From positions 14,756,001 to 14,820,000 of the forward strand of contig CM075943.1 of assembly GCA_038030265.1 (NCBI GenBank): 64,000 nt of DNA, written 5' to 3'. This DNA comes from Corythucha ciliata (lineage: Eukaryota > Arthropoda > Insecta > Hemiptera > Tingidae). The notes beneath the pieces were generated by a model. That model searched no databases. It had not been told where the DNA came from and saw only the letters and a list, made by a program, of their open reading frames with translations. Of this stretch, positions 48,501 to 58,639 are shown one piece after another; position 1 is the first letter of the stretch, and each line of letters opens with the position of its first letter. Position numbers and translations under genes: made by a program.

Positions 48501-49885
48501 GCCAAAACTGAGAAAAACGCTAATCCATAGCTGAAATTGAAAAAAATCGTCAATTCGCGGCTAATTGAGATAAATTGCTAATTCGGGGCTAAAACTGAGA
48601 AAAACATCGATTCCTAGCAGAAATTGAGAGAAAGCGCTGGCTATAACTGAGAAAAACGTTGATTCCTGGCTGAAATTGAAAAAATCGTTAATTCGCGGGT
48701 AAATTTAATGAACTCTAATTCACGGCTTCTGAAGAATATTTTGAGGCTGAAATTGAGACAAAGAGCTATTTCATGGCAAAAATAAGAAATCGCTAATACA
48801 AAACTCAAAAAAAGGTTAATTTTTTAAATAATTCTAATTTAAATGACTCTAATTCACGGTAAAAATTGACAGAAATTGGTAATTCAAGGCTAAAATCAAG
48901 AAAAACGTTAATTCAAGGCTGAAATCGGAGGATCGGTGGGTAAAACTGAGAATAAACCATAAATTGTGGCTAAAATTGAAAACGCTAATTCGCGTCCTAA
49001 TAAGCATATTAGGACACTTCGTGACTAAAATAAAAAAAACGCTAATTACGCGGCTGAAATAGAGAAAAATTGTTAAATCGAGGATAAAATTGAGAAAAAA
49101 GTTGATTCACGGCTAAATATGGGAGAAAGAGCTAATCGGCGGCTAAAACTTAGAAAAACGCTAATTCGTAGCTGAAATTGGAAAAAATCGTTAATTCGCG
49201 GCTAATGGAGAAAAATTGCTAATTCGAGGCTAAAATTGAGAAAAAGAGCTAATTCATGGCAAAAATAAGAAATCGCTAATACAAAACACAAAAAAAGGTT
49301 AATTTTTGAATTAATTCTAATTTAAATTACTCTAATTCACGGCTAAAATTGAGACAAATTGCTGATTCGAGGCTGAATTGAGAAAAATTGCTGATTCGAG
49401 GCTGAAATTAAGAAAAAGCGCTTATCGGCGGATAAAACTAAGAAAAACGTGAACTTACGACTGAAATTTTAAAAAAATTGTTAATTCACAGATATAAATG
49501 TAGAAAACGCTAATTCGCAGCTTCTGAAGGAAACTTCGTGACTAAAATTGAGAAAAAGGGCTAATTCGCGGCTAAATTGAGAAAAGTAGCTAATTCGAGC
49601 CTATAATATTAAGACAAAATTTAATTTCATGGCTGAAATTTAGAAAACGCTAATTCACCGTTGAAATTGAAAAGAAAAATCGTTAATTCGCGGCTAAATG
49701 TGAAAACGTTAATTCACGGCTTCTGAAGAGAACTTTGTGGCTAAAATTGAGAAAAGCGCTAATTCACGGCTAAAATTGAGAACCAGTGATAATTGGCGGA
49801 TAAGGCCGATTTAAAAGAGCTAATTTGCTGCTAAAATTTAGAAAATGTAATAATTGAGCACTGCATATTAATATATGTAATTTTT
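45561..49885. repeat. longest A30 array, orientation switch near 47400
   Basis: Complement orientation (TTTTCTCAATTTTAGCCGCG) to about 47390, GCTAATTCGCGG orientation from 47410 to 49885. Higher-order repeats are visible: the sequence AACACAAAAAAAGGTTAATTTTT with flanking A30 units recurs near 47960, 48355, 48805 and 49285, about 400-480 bp apart. Confidence 0.85.
48023..48153. mobile_element. 131-bp Harbinger-like MITE inside the A30 array
   Basis: Ends are AGCCCCGTTCACACGATG and, complemented, AGCCCTGTTCACACGATG. TAA is duplicated outside (48020-48022 and 48154-48156), matching the TWA target of PIF/Harbinger. The flanks join to give a normal A30 unit, so it inserted after the array formed. 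Confidence 0.75.
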
Positions 49886-49959
49886 TTTCTTGTTAACTTA
49901 GACAGGTAGGTAAGGGCGCCTCATAGACATTTCCGCCCCAGGGCCTGACAGGTGTAAGT

Positions 49960-50195
49960 CCACCCCTGGAGGTGAATCAATAAAAACGAATTTCGCGGAG
50001 CTTGCTCACAAACAAACGAAAATTTCGCAGGTTTCGCGGCATCAAAAACAAAATTTCACGGTTTTGACCCATTTAAAAAGCAATTTTGGCGGGTATGGCC
50101 TATTGGAAAAAACAATTTCGCGGATTTAGCTTCTTCAAATCCAATATTTCGTGGTTCTATATTATAATTTTTGGCAAATTGATTTTCCGTTCAGT
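49960..50195. repeat. C31-type units and a G-run
   Basis: Several units such as ACAATTTCGCGGATTTAGC and CAAAATTTCACGGTTTTG. A run of G lies at 50205-50216. Confidence 0.5.
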
Positions 50196-50254
50196 TTTAG
50201 TTATGGGGGGGGGGGGAGCTGCGCCCTCAGCTTTGGAGGGATGGCACATTCTTT

Positions 50255-50450
50255 ACCGAGCTTCAATGAGTTTATTAATGTACCTATTTGTAAGCACACG
50301 CGATGTGCTCAAAATTACCCCCGGTTGAGAAAATGTAGCAACAATATCGGTCTGGCAAGCAAAATTATAGGACAGAAGTTCGCGAAAAGATAGTAAAAAT
50401 TTATCGAAGTGCTTCATTGTTGTTTTTCATGTGATTATGATTAATCAAAA
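50255..50450 (-). pseudogene. decayed copy of exon 1 and upstream flank of the CAP/SCP gene
   Basis: GATGTGCTCAAAATTACCCC at 50292-50311 corresponds to GGTGTGCTCAAAATTACACC at 24719, and GACAGAAGTT at 50371 to the same ten bases near 24814. AGTGCTTCATTGT and CATGTGATT-ATGATTAAT also match. The block therefore covers the start codon, the cysteine-rich N-terminal coding part and about 30 bp of 5' flank. Frame and key codons are broken by indels; no other CAP exons are seen nearby. Confidence 0.8.
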
Positions 50451-50503
50451 GTGAAATACCCCGTTGAAAATGGCGCACCAACTAGGAATCCAAGATTTTT
50501 TGT

Positions 50504-50510
50504 TATAAAA
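50504..50510 (+). promoter_or_regulatory. TATA box of the TMEM209-like gene
   Basis: TATAAAA 24 bp before the ATG at 50534. With normal spacing transcription would start within a few bases of the ATG, so the TATA may belong to a very short leader or the annotated ATG may not be the only start. Confidence 0.4.
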
Positions 50511-50533
50511 CTGCGCGAGGTTTTCATTGAATA

Positions 50534-51998
50534 ATGGAGAATCTAGAGGTGGAATTCATTCGTCGTCGCACGCTAACGAAAAGAAAACAAAATGAGTCTT
50601 TCAAATTTTTCATGTTGTACGCCGCGCTTTACTTTGTTCTCCCCTCCGTTTTCAAGGCTTCGTGGGCACTTTGTCTCATTCTCGTTTATTTATTCGCGTC
50701 CATCGTTTTCTGTTCGGTGGTTTACTTGAAAACGTCCGTTTCGTTGCTTTTGGAAAAAGAACGGCATATGAAGCGTCAATTGAAAGGTGCACGTAAGCTG
50801 GATCAAAATGTTCCCCAAAATGTTTACAGGTTTGGTATACTCGGGGTGTAGTTCGTAAGCTTCGTGAAATTATGTTTTACCGGTCAATTTTTAAAGTTAC
50901 TCAGGGTATCAAAATTGTTCGCTGGACAATTTTTATTGGACGTCATTCCTCCGATTACTCGAAGTCACTAAAAGAAGTCAGAAGAGGCCGCAAAAATGGA
51001 CGTCCTGTATGCATCCGGTTCTATTCGAAGTCGAACCTCTAAAGAAAAACCTGAGTCGTTCCATTTTGAAAACCCTGAGAATGAATAATGACGAATGTAT
51101 ACGTAAGTAAAATGAAAATGGAATTCAACGACAAATCACAACAACGCCATAATAGCCGATTCTTCGGAAAGTGATTTATTTTGCGGCAATCGTAAGGAAT
51201 TGGCGAATCTCGAGTATCAAACTGGAGATATAAATCATGTCAATGCTTCAAATTATTCTACTGCCGGACAACAGTGCAACGAACAAGAACTTATTGAACG
51301 CATACTTAAGAGGTACATCCAAGTTTTCGCTTTGCGGTACTCTGTGAACCGTTGATGACTTCCCCCCACCCCCCACCACCACGACAGGTACAACGTCAGT
51401 ACGTACCAATTTTTTTCATCAGTCGGCCGTTTACGTTTTTGGCTTGCGTCTCAACGGTATGACAAGTATAAAAAGTTCGGCCAGTGCGTGGAACGCGGCC
51501 CAGTCAATTTCTTCGAGCTTTTTTGCTATCGTAATGATGCGGTCACTGAGGCACGTATAAGATGTTCAGGTCAACACTATGAGTATTATGTACAGCAATT
51601 GAATCTTTAGACAGCTCAGGCTGGCTGTAAAATTCACGCGAGCGAAAAGCAACCCGATGACGGCGTGTCCGAGCATCTGTTCGTGAACTATATCGAAAAA
51701 AAGCTGTTGAAAGTTGGTAATTTACTAATAATTTGTTAATAACTACCCTATATGAGCGTTTCTTGCCCCGCAGAACTCGGAAATACGCGACACATTCATC
51801 GTCCACAGTGGACTTGATCATTACGCCGTGATATCTGGGGGTGAAACTTTCACGATACCAAAGTGCAGAGAAAACTCTCTGTATACTGTTCTGATATTTC
51901 TGTACGAAATGAAAAGAATCGGAGGACGGCTAGGAAAAGTGGATTTCGGTTCTAATGGGCTTGACCTTCTGTGGATAGTCGATAGCAGCCAGAACTAG
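50534..51998 (+). CDS. TMEM209-like: TMEM209-like nuclear-envelope membrane protein, six exons
   Basis: TMEM209 is a nuclear-envelope protein reported to bind the nucleoporin Nup205. Exons: 50534-50829, 50897-51102, 51156-51312, 51388-51554, 51615-51712 and 51774-51998, 382 residues. Two membrane helices sit near the N-terminus (about 24-40 and 43-64). The middle (about 100-220) is polar. The C-terminal domain (about 221-382) carries the family pattern: HLFVNYIEKKLL, a DTFIV…YAVISGGE strand pair, RENSLYTVLIFLYEMKR and the terminal GRLGKVDFGSNGLDLLWIV, close to the NLGLSGVNILWI ending of animal TMEM209. It is shorter than the usual 500-plus residues, mainly through a short linker. The fifth intron uses donor GTTGGT at 51713; the nearby GTAATT at 51717 would cut off the conserved C-terminus. 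A possible ATTAAA signal is at 52010. Confidence 0.82.
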
Positions 51999-52625
51999 TC
52001 CGATCAACCATTAAAATCAAATTACAAGCTCACTGAACTAATTGTTTTGTAATTATAGGGGACGGACACCTTTTGTTTGGCATCCAAGTTTTCTCGAACA
52101 TGATTGGTAAATTCTTGGATGCCACATATGCTTTGATAGACCGGTGGTGACGGGATTTCTAATGCAAAGTTGCCGTGTCCGATCCCTATTGTTTACCCAG
52201 GAATGATTGATCCCATCATAAATTTAAACGCACAATATTTCCTAAAATGAATTGAAAATTATTTTAATTAAATCCAAATTCTTCTAATTTAATGTAAATT
52301 CAATTAATTTAAACATAATTTTTAATCTAAATTCTAGGATAAGTCAAAGGTGTCGATTATGTGTCCATACCATTCGCAGGAAAATTCGTACGGCCTCTGA
52401 AAAAGGACCAAAGAGGCCAAACCCCGTTCAACTGACCTCATGATGTATAATATGGCGAAAAAGCGTTCACTTAAATTTGGAAAAATAGACCATTCGAGAT
52501 ATCGAAGGCAACTTCGCCGACAAAACAGAAAAACTATTACGCTAACCTCGAGTTTCGGCGGTCTAAAATGTGCTAATCTTGAGGCAAGCACGCGGGAAAA
52601 CGCCTGAAAAATCGTGGATGTATTT
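51999..52625. other. downstream region, no gene seen
   Basis: AT-rich TTTAATTAAAT-type sequence at 52190-52330. The end (52440-52600) has a few A30-like units. No exon recognised. Confidence 0.4.
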
Positions 52626-52629
52626 CGAA

Positions 52630-52977
52630 AGATGAAGAAAGATGTTGTCGCCGGTATTTAATTAAATAAATTAAATGAAAGTGATATCTTCCGGACGACG
52701 ATGGAAGGGCATAGCCCAACAAGATTCGAGTTTCGAGAAAAAATGGGCACCCCGGCGGGATTTGAACCCCTCAACCTCTGGGTTACTAGTCCAGCACGCT
52801 ACCAATTGCGCCACGGTGACGTCTTTGGAAGTCGTACTGCGAGGGATCAGCTAAGCCGAACCCCACACAGGGCCATTGTTTCTCGAAACTCTAGGCGTTT
52901 CTCCTTTTGACAAAGGTAAACCACGCCGGTGTTATCATATCGTAGATTTGGTTCGATAGATGAAGAAAGATGTTGTC
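52630..52977. mobile_element. tRNA-derived SINE-like element between 20-bp direct repeats
   Basis: A perfect 20-bp direct repeat beginning AGATGAAGAAAGATG (52630-52649 and 52958-52977) brackets a 308-bp insert with a tRNA-like centre (52747-52818). Short inverted blocks (GAGTTTCGAGAAAAAATGG at 52727-52745 and GCCATTGTTTCTCGAAACTC at 52871-52890) flank the centre, echoing the foldback at 21481-21971. The base string after the tRNA 3' end is shared with the other two copies. Confidence 0.55.
52747..52818 (-). tRNA. tRNA-like sequence, anticodon AGT (Thr) if read literally
   Basis: The A box TGGCGCAATTGG is good and the B box is GGTTCAAATCC. The anticodon loop CTAGTAA keeps U33 and would read AGT. 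The T stem pairs only three bases and the acceptor stem has mismatches, so it is probably not a working tRNA. Confidence 0.5.
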
Positions 52978-52999
52978 AATTTTTTAATTATACAGTACC

Positions 53000-55350
53000 C
53001 GCGCGAAACGTATTTTATAAAGAATTTGGGGGTTTCAAAGTGCCAAAAACCCGAAAATTGGGGCGTTTAAAGGCGCGCAGTCCACGAAATTGTGTTCTCT
53101 GAAAGAGCAAAAGAGCCAAATCCATGAATTTTATTTTTGAGAGAGGCACATTTGTTTTTCGAACTAGCGAAATTTCAAAAACTGATTTTAGAAACACCAA
53201 GGATACGGCATTTGTTTTTTGAAAGATTAAAAACACGCGAAATTAGGGCTTGAAATGAAAAATTCGTGAAATTATGTTTTGAACGAGCAAAATCCGCGAT
53301 ATAGGTTAAGAGAGAGCGAAAAATCCTTAGTAAAATTTGGGTTCAAGCTGGCAAAATCACGAAACTTGTGTTTTCGATGTTAGCTTTTCGAATTGGTCAA
53401 AGCCGTGTGACTGATGGACTCCAGAAGGAGCCAAACGTACGAAATTTGGTGAGTAAATGCTCCTCTTCAAATGCTCCTTGGTGAGTAAAATAACCAAAAT
53501 TTGTAAAATTCTGGTTGAAATAAGCCAAATCCACAAAATTAGGTTTTGAATAAAAATTAATCCGCAAATTTTGGGATTCATAAGACCCAAATTGACGAAA
53601 TTTAGGTTTTGAATACTCCAGAATCGGGAATTTGGATTTTAAAAGAGCCGAATTTGTTTTCTGAATTAGCAAAACCTGCAAAACTGATTTCAGTAAGATC
53701 CACGATTCAGAAGAACCACGATTTTAGATCGAAATTTTGGATTTAAACGCGTGAAAATAAGCGAAATTGGTCTAAAAAACAGAAATTCTTGAAATTTGGT
53801 TTTTAAGGTGTCAAATTTGAAACATTTGATTACAAGAAATCAACAGCAAAATTGTAAATTTAAAAAGCCAAAATCACGAACTTTGTTTTTTCGTCATTAT
53901 TCGTTCACGAATTTTGGTTGTTGGCTTAACCGAGAACCCTCGCGAAACATATTTTACAAAGAGACAAAGCCACGAAATCCCCCGAATCGTAGTTTAAAGG
54001 AACGAAGTTCACGAAATCGAGTTTCGAAACAGGAAAAGTTCGTAAAATTTACTGTTTAAAAAGCAAACCCCACGTAATTTGGGGTTTAAAAGCGAGAGAA
54101 TTAGGTGCACGAAATAACAAAAATTCGTAAAATTGGATTTGAAAGTGCCAAATTTGAAATGTTTGCTTATGGACGTCGGTTATACGGTTGTTAATGTTGC
54201 AATTTTATGGAAGTTTATTTATGGAAGAGAGGAAATCTCCAGCGAAATTGTAATTTGACAACGCCAAAATTTCGAAATTGGTTTTTTTACTATTTTTTTT
54301 TCGCCAAATTAGTTTTTTAATTAACCAAACTTGCGAAACTTAGTTTATGTGGAGAGCAAATGCCAAGAATGTTTGTTTTCGAACAGGCGAAATTCCCGAC
54401 ATTGGGTTTTAAAGGAGCCAAGTCTACAAAATTTGGTTATGAAAAAGCAAAAGACCGTAAAATTTGTTTTTTGAAAGACCAAATTTCACGAAATTTTTTG
54501 AACAGGCAAAAGTCCGCAAAATTGGGTTTTACAGGCTCAGCCAAGTCCACGAAATCTGAAAGAGCGAAATTTCGTAAAATTGAATGTTTAAAGAGCAAAT
54601 CTCACAAAGTTTGCGAAGCGAAAAATAAGTAAAATGGGTGTACGAAATGATTCAAATTTGTTAAATTTAGGGTTTTAAGGTTTCAAATTTGAAATTTTTG
54701 TTTATGGACGTTGGTTTCGGTTGTTTATGTTGTGGATTTATAGAAGAGTGGAAATCTCCAGCAAAATTGTAATTTGAAAAAGCCAAAATTACGAAATTTT
54801 TTTTTTTTTTTTGCGTTCGTTTTTCGCCAAATTAACCGAACCTGCAAAACTTATTTTATAAATAGCAAAAGCCAAGAAATTTCGTTTTTTAACAGGCAAA
54901 AATCCTCGAAATTGGGGTTTAAGGCCAAGTCCACAAAATTGAGTTCTGAAAGCGAAAGGCCATAAAATTGGTTTTTCAAGGACCAAAACCCACGAAATTT
55001 GGGTTTTGAATGGCCAAAATTCCACGAAATTTTTTGGACAGGCAAAAATCCTTGAAATTAGGTTTTAAAGGGGCCAACTCTACAAAATTGTGTTCTAAAA
55101 GAGGGAAAGGCCGTAAATTTTTTTTTTTTTTTTATTTCCAATTATATTCACATGACATAAATTATAAGCGAAATTAATCATTTAAAAAACTTAACTAAAA
55201 CTAACCAAACAATACCTTGCTGGAAATTAACACTCCAATGTGAGCAATTGCTCGTGTTAGGAGAATTGGTTTTTGAAAGAGCAAAACCAACGAAATTTGG
55301 TTTTTGACAGAAACAATTCAACGAAATTTGGTTTTTGACATTTTTTCCCA
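53000..55350. repeat. C31 degenerate array
   Basis: About 70 units of the form CGAAATTTGGTTTTTGAAAG with AGCCAAAATCCA spacers. A longer duplication lies inside: 54150-54260 and 54670-54780 share TTTATGGACGTTGGTT, GGAAATCTCCAGC and AAATTGTAATTTGA in the same order, about 510 bp apart. Confidence 0.8.
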
Positions 55351-55356
55351 ATGTCT

Positions 55357-55645
55357 CCGACAATTAATTGAATAATTGAGCTTAGATGACCCTATCTACG
55401 GACATTTAGGGGATTACTCTCCTCCTCACCGCACTACCCTAGTCACAACAGTGAATTCGAGGGAGTGGTGAGGCTGAAAATAAAAATACTTACTTCTTTA
55501 CTTGTTTTGAGTTCCGAGAAAAAATTGCTCCCCAGGTGGGATTCGAACCCACGACCTACTAGTTTCGCGCCAGGTGCTCTAACCAACTGAGGAATCCACC
55601 CAGGAGATGGTGGATTCGCTCTTTGCGATTTTGAATGAGTGAAAT
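55357..55645. mobile_element. partial copy of the tRNA-bearing foldback (left arm plus centre)
   Basis: TCCGACAATTAATTGAAT at 55357 onward matches the complement of the right arm at 21780-21940, and then TTGAGTTCCGAGAAAAAATT leads into the tRNA-like centre. The second arm is absent. Instead GGTGGATTCGCTCTTTGCG appears inverted relative to the first copy. Confidence 0.65.
55528..55605 (-). tRNA. tRNA-like sequence, second copy of the foldback centre
   Basis: B box GGTTCGAATCC is perfect and the T stem GTGGG/CCCAC intact. The D arm CTCAGTTGGTTAGAG is closer to a normal tRNA than in copy 1. The anticodon loop is again CGCGAAA without U33, and the stem now has a mismatch (CCTGG/CTAGT). Extra bases lie between acceptor stem and D arm. 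Not a functional tRNA. Confidence 0.5.
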
Positions 55646-55649
55646 ACCA

Positions 55650-55790
55650 GATATTGGGATTTGATCAAAACGAATCCACCAAATTTAGTTGTGAATGAGC
55701 TAAAATTCGCAAAATTGGCGTTTGTAAGAGTCAAAATAACGCAATTTTGATTTTAAAAGTTCTAAACGCCCATGATTGGTTTTAAATCAG
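55650..55790. repeat. C31-type units
   Basis: Continuation of the C31 array on the far side of the tRNA-bearing insertion, for example AATCCACCAAATTTAGTTG and GAGCTAAAATTCGCAAAATT. Confidence 0.55.
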
Positions 55791-55876
55791 ACTATGAGCC
55801 TATTTGTCTGGTTCGTTGGTCTAATGTTCTCATAGGTTTTTGGGGTGAATTTCATTTTTTTGAGTGAAATGGAGGC

Positions 55877-56068
55877 ATGACGGTGCGTGGGCTGGGAGTG
55901 ATCGATTCTGTGGGTGAAATCACTTCGCGCTACGATCCCCCCACCCCCCGGGCGCTCGACCTGACCGTTAGGGAGGAGATCCAGCTCACCAGGGCTGATG
56001 AGCAGTACCGTGAGGCCAAAACGGTGACTGATGGAGACGTGGCGCCTAAGAGCCGCAGCTTTGTTTAA
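55877..56068 (+). CDS. small GC-rich open frame, possible gene or transposon fragment
   Basis: 63 codons from ATG to TAA. Third positions favour G/C and the peptide (… TSRYDPPTPRALDL … REEIQLTRADEQYREA …) does not look like array noise, in a region otherwise AT-rich. There are no obvious splice partners and no family I recognise. The minus strand is also open over 110 codons (56119-55787), which weakens the case. It may be a fragment of a retrotransposon ORF. Confidence 0.25.
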   Translation: MTVRGLGVIDSVGEITSRYDPPTPRALDLTVREEIQLTRADEQYREAKTVTDGDVAPKSRSFV

Positions 56069-56124
56069 ACATGTACTTGAAATAAGTTGTGAGTTAGAAA
56101 TACCAAGACGTTTATACATCGAGA

Positions 56125-56247
56125 AGAGGCCGAAAAGTAGGACAATTTTGACCTACTCCCCGGCGGACACCTGAAAAATGAGCCGGAACGTTCCCGGGCG
56201 CTCTACAAAGTTGGACATGTCTGGGGAAAGTAGGACGTCTGGTTACC
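56125..56247 (-). mobile_element. copy of the left end of the GGTGACC element
   Basis: Complemented it reads GGTAACCAGACGTCCTACTT, then CCCCAGACATGTCC and CCGGGGAGTAGG, matching 19921-20035 block by block. No right end is seen nearby, so it is probably a solo or truncated copy. Confidence 0.65.
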
Positions 56248-56439
56248 CTACTCCACTCAAACCCTGAATCATCAATCTTCAAAATTCCCCCTTCCTTCTC
56301 CAATCATCATATTTCGTTATGTGTATAAAATCAAACTTTAATCGTAAATCCAAAACATCAACCCTTCATGATCCCGAATTCCCCCCCTCCCATCACCATT
56401 GATTATTAATCTTCGACCACGGTTATGTGCTAATAATGA

Positions 56440-56815
56440 ACTCTTATCGAATGAGACGCTGCTGAAACTCAGAAAAACTGCCTAATTCCGGCTAAATAAC
56501 TCAGATGATGTGCTCACCCGTAGTTATAAAGAGAAATATAGCGCTAATTTCAGGATAAAATTGAGGGAAACCGCTCATTTCTTAGCTGACATTGGGAAAA
56601 CGCTAATTTTCGGATACATTTTGAGAACACCCACTAATTCGCGGCTAAAAATTGGGAAAACGCCAGTTCGCAGTTGTTAGATGCGGGAAAAATTTCACGG
56701 TAATTTTATGGTACATATTAAGTAGCGCACTCTAATGGCGATATAAATACAAAATTATAAATAATTTCACGTCAAAGTTGAATGATCCGACGGTCCTAAA
56801 CTGTCTGAGCTTTTT
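56440..56815. repeat. short A30 array and 3' flank of the P450 gene
   Basis: A30 units occupy about 56450-56690. 56700-56815 is AT-rich and is presumably the P450 3' UTR; no canonical AATAAA was seen on the minus strand. Confidence 0.5.
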
Positions 56816-58587
56816 CTACTTCGCACAGTTTCGTTTCTCCGCAGCCAACCAAATGCCTCCCTCGGGCGTCAACAGTAGACCCCGTGGGTCAAATGACAGA
56901 GGCACCTTGGTTTTTTCACACTTGATGATCTTACAATTGAGCAAGACCTTGGCTAGGGCGACTCTGACTTCCAATTCTGCGAATTTCATTCCTGTAAAAA
57001 ACAGGCGGAGGGGGGAGGGGGTCGTTTAAGTCCATTCGTGGTGATGATGTCAGTTTGCAGGGTTGGATAATATTAACCAATGCAAATCCTTGGTCCGTAT
57101 CCGAATGGCAAGAACGTCCCCTTGCGAATTTTCTCCTTGTTTTCCGGACTGAATCTTTCTGGGTCGAATTTCCACGGATTCGGATAATATTTGGGGTCGT
57201 GGTGAAGCGAGTGAATTGGAACTTGGACTTCCAAGCCCTTTGGAAGGACGATTTTAGTGTCTGGAATCAAGTATTCCTTCGTCACCATTCTAGAGGTGGC
57301 TGATGCAGGTGAGTGAAGCCTCAAAGTCTCTGGAAAAAAAATTAGGTGCGGGGATGGGGAGGGGGGCTATAAATGTGGAAGAGGTGATGAGAGATTTACA
57401 CCTAACCGTTAACAATCTGCGCCAAATAAGTCATGTCTTTAATGGCGTCGTAGGTAATTTGGCCGCCATGTTTCGTGATAACTGTCTTCACTTCATTGTG
57501 AGCCTTTTCCTGAACGTTGGGATTGAGGGCTAGCTCGTACAAGGCGTATCCAATTGTAGAGGCAGTCGTTTCAAAACCTGCTACGAGAAACACGAACGAG
57601 TTCGCTACCAAGAGCTGTTCGTCGAATAAAACTGTAACAAAAAAGAGTGGGAGAGTTGAATAAATAAATTTTTAAAATTGTAAAATTAATCACTCGGTTT
57701 TTACAGGGGCTGTCCTCGTTGAGCTGGCCATCCTTAACGAGCTGCAAGTCCTTCTTTCGAAGTTCATTCAAGAGATGAAGAAAATCAGGACGACGAATGT
57801 CATTTCGCTCCCGGTACTCTAACGTATCTCGAATTAGATTCCTGAGAAAAGGCTCCATCCAACTAACGGCCGACTTCCACGACAACAATCGAAGCAACCA
57901 ACCGGACTCCTCGCGTATCACTCGTCGAATGACGTTGCCTCGCGACAGTTGAAACGCTTTAAGACCAATCTGTCGAATCTGAGAATTTGGGTTTTTCATC
58001 GAGTCCGCGTTGATGCCAAAAGCGCACGAACTGATGACATCGGTGGTGAAACGAGCGGCGGCGTCGCGGATTTCAAACGGCGTTCCATCACCGAAATTGG
58101 ACAGACAATTGACAAATTCGTCAGAGCACTCTGTTAATTGACTGAACATTCCTTTCAATTTCCCCGAGCTAAACGTTGGAGTCAGTCGATTTCTAAGATT
58201 CTTCCACTTTTCATCTCTAAGATTCACTAGATGCGCCGACAGTGGTTCCTTGTCCGTGTCAACTCTGATGTATCGATTGTAAAAATGTGAAAAATCCTTG
58301 ACGGTAATCGATTCTATCAAGTCAGGGTCTCGCACCAACAGTCTTGGTCGCCATAGGTTGAACGATCCAACGAATCTGGCTTCTGGATAGGCATTGTAGG
58401 TGCGTGATTGAGCTTCAAAATTGGGTAGAAATCCGAGTTTCGTCGATATAAATGTGCCCAAGAATGGATACTTGGCTTTGATATATGGCACACCTCGTTC
58501 CTTCCAGTAGTTATAGTTACGCGTCCCATAGTAATAAAGGAAAATGAGAACGACACTGATCACTAGCAGAACATCTAACGCTGACAT
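56816..58587 (-). CDS. microsomal cytochrome P450, CYP3-clan/CYP6-like, four exons
   Basis: Haem monooxygenase of the endoplasmic reticulum; insect relatives often oxidise xenobiotics. Exons on the minus strand: 58587-57705, 57631-57407, 57329-57078 and 56991-56816, 511 residues, a normal length. An N-terminal membrane anchor (about 5-20) is followed by the helix-C WxxxR (WKNLR). The I-helix motif is AGFETT (312-317), the K-helix ExxR is ETLR (370-373), PERF is at 426-429 and the haem loop FGYGPRICIG is at 445-454 with Cys452 as iron ligand. All key residues are present, so it should be active. The fold and the NRYIRVDTDKEPLSAHL region resemble CYP6/CYP9-type proteins; the exact family needs a database comparison. 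A TATA box lies 40 bp upstream. Confidence 0.95.
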
Positions 58588-58626
58588 TGTTTCACAGTTT
58601 CATTAGATAATGACCCACCGTGAGGG

Positions 58627-58633
58627 TTTTATA
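58627..58633 (-). promoter_or_regulatory. TATA box of the P450 gene
   Basis: TATAAAA on the minus strand, 40 bp before the ATG. TCATTATC lies about 20 bp downstream of it and could hold the start site, giving a very short leader. Confidence 0.55.
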
Positions 58634-58639
58634 CTACAA

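Noticed and set aside
51774..51817. Short alternative last exon for the TMEM209-like gene
   Set aside because: It would require donor GTAATT at 51717 and would end before the conserved C-terminal block, which is open for 75 codons in the other phase.
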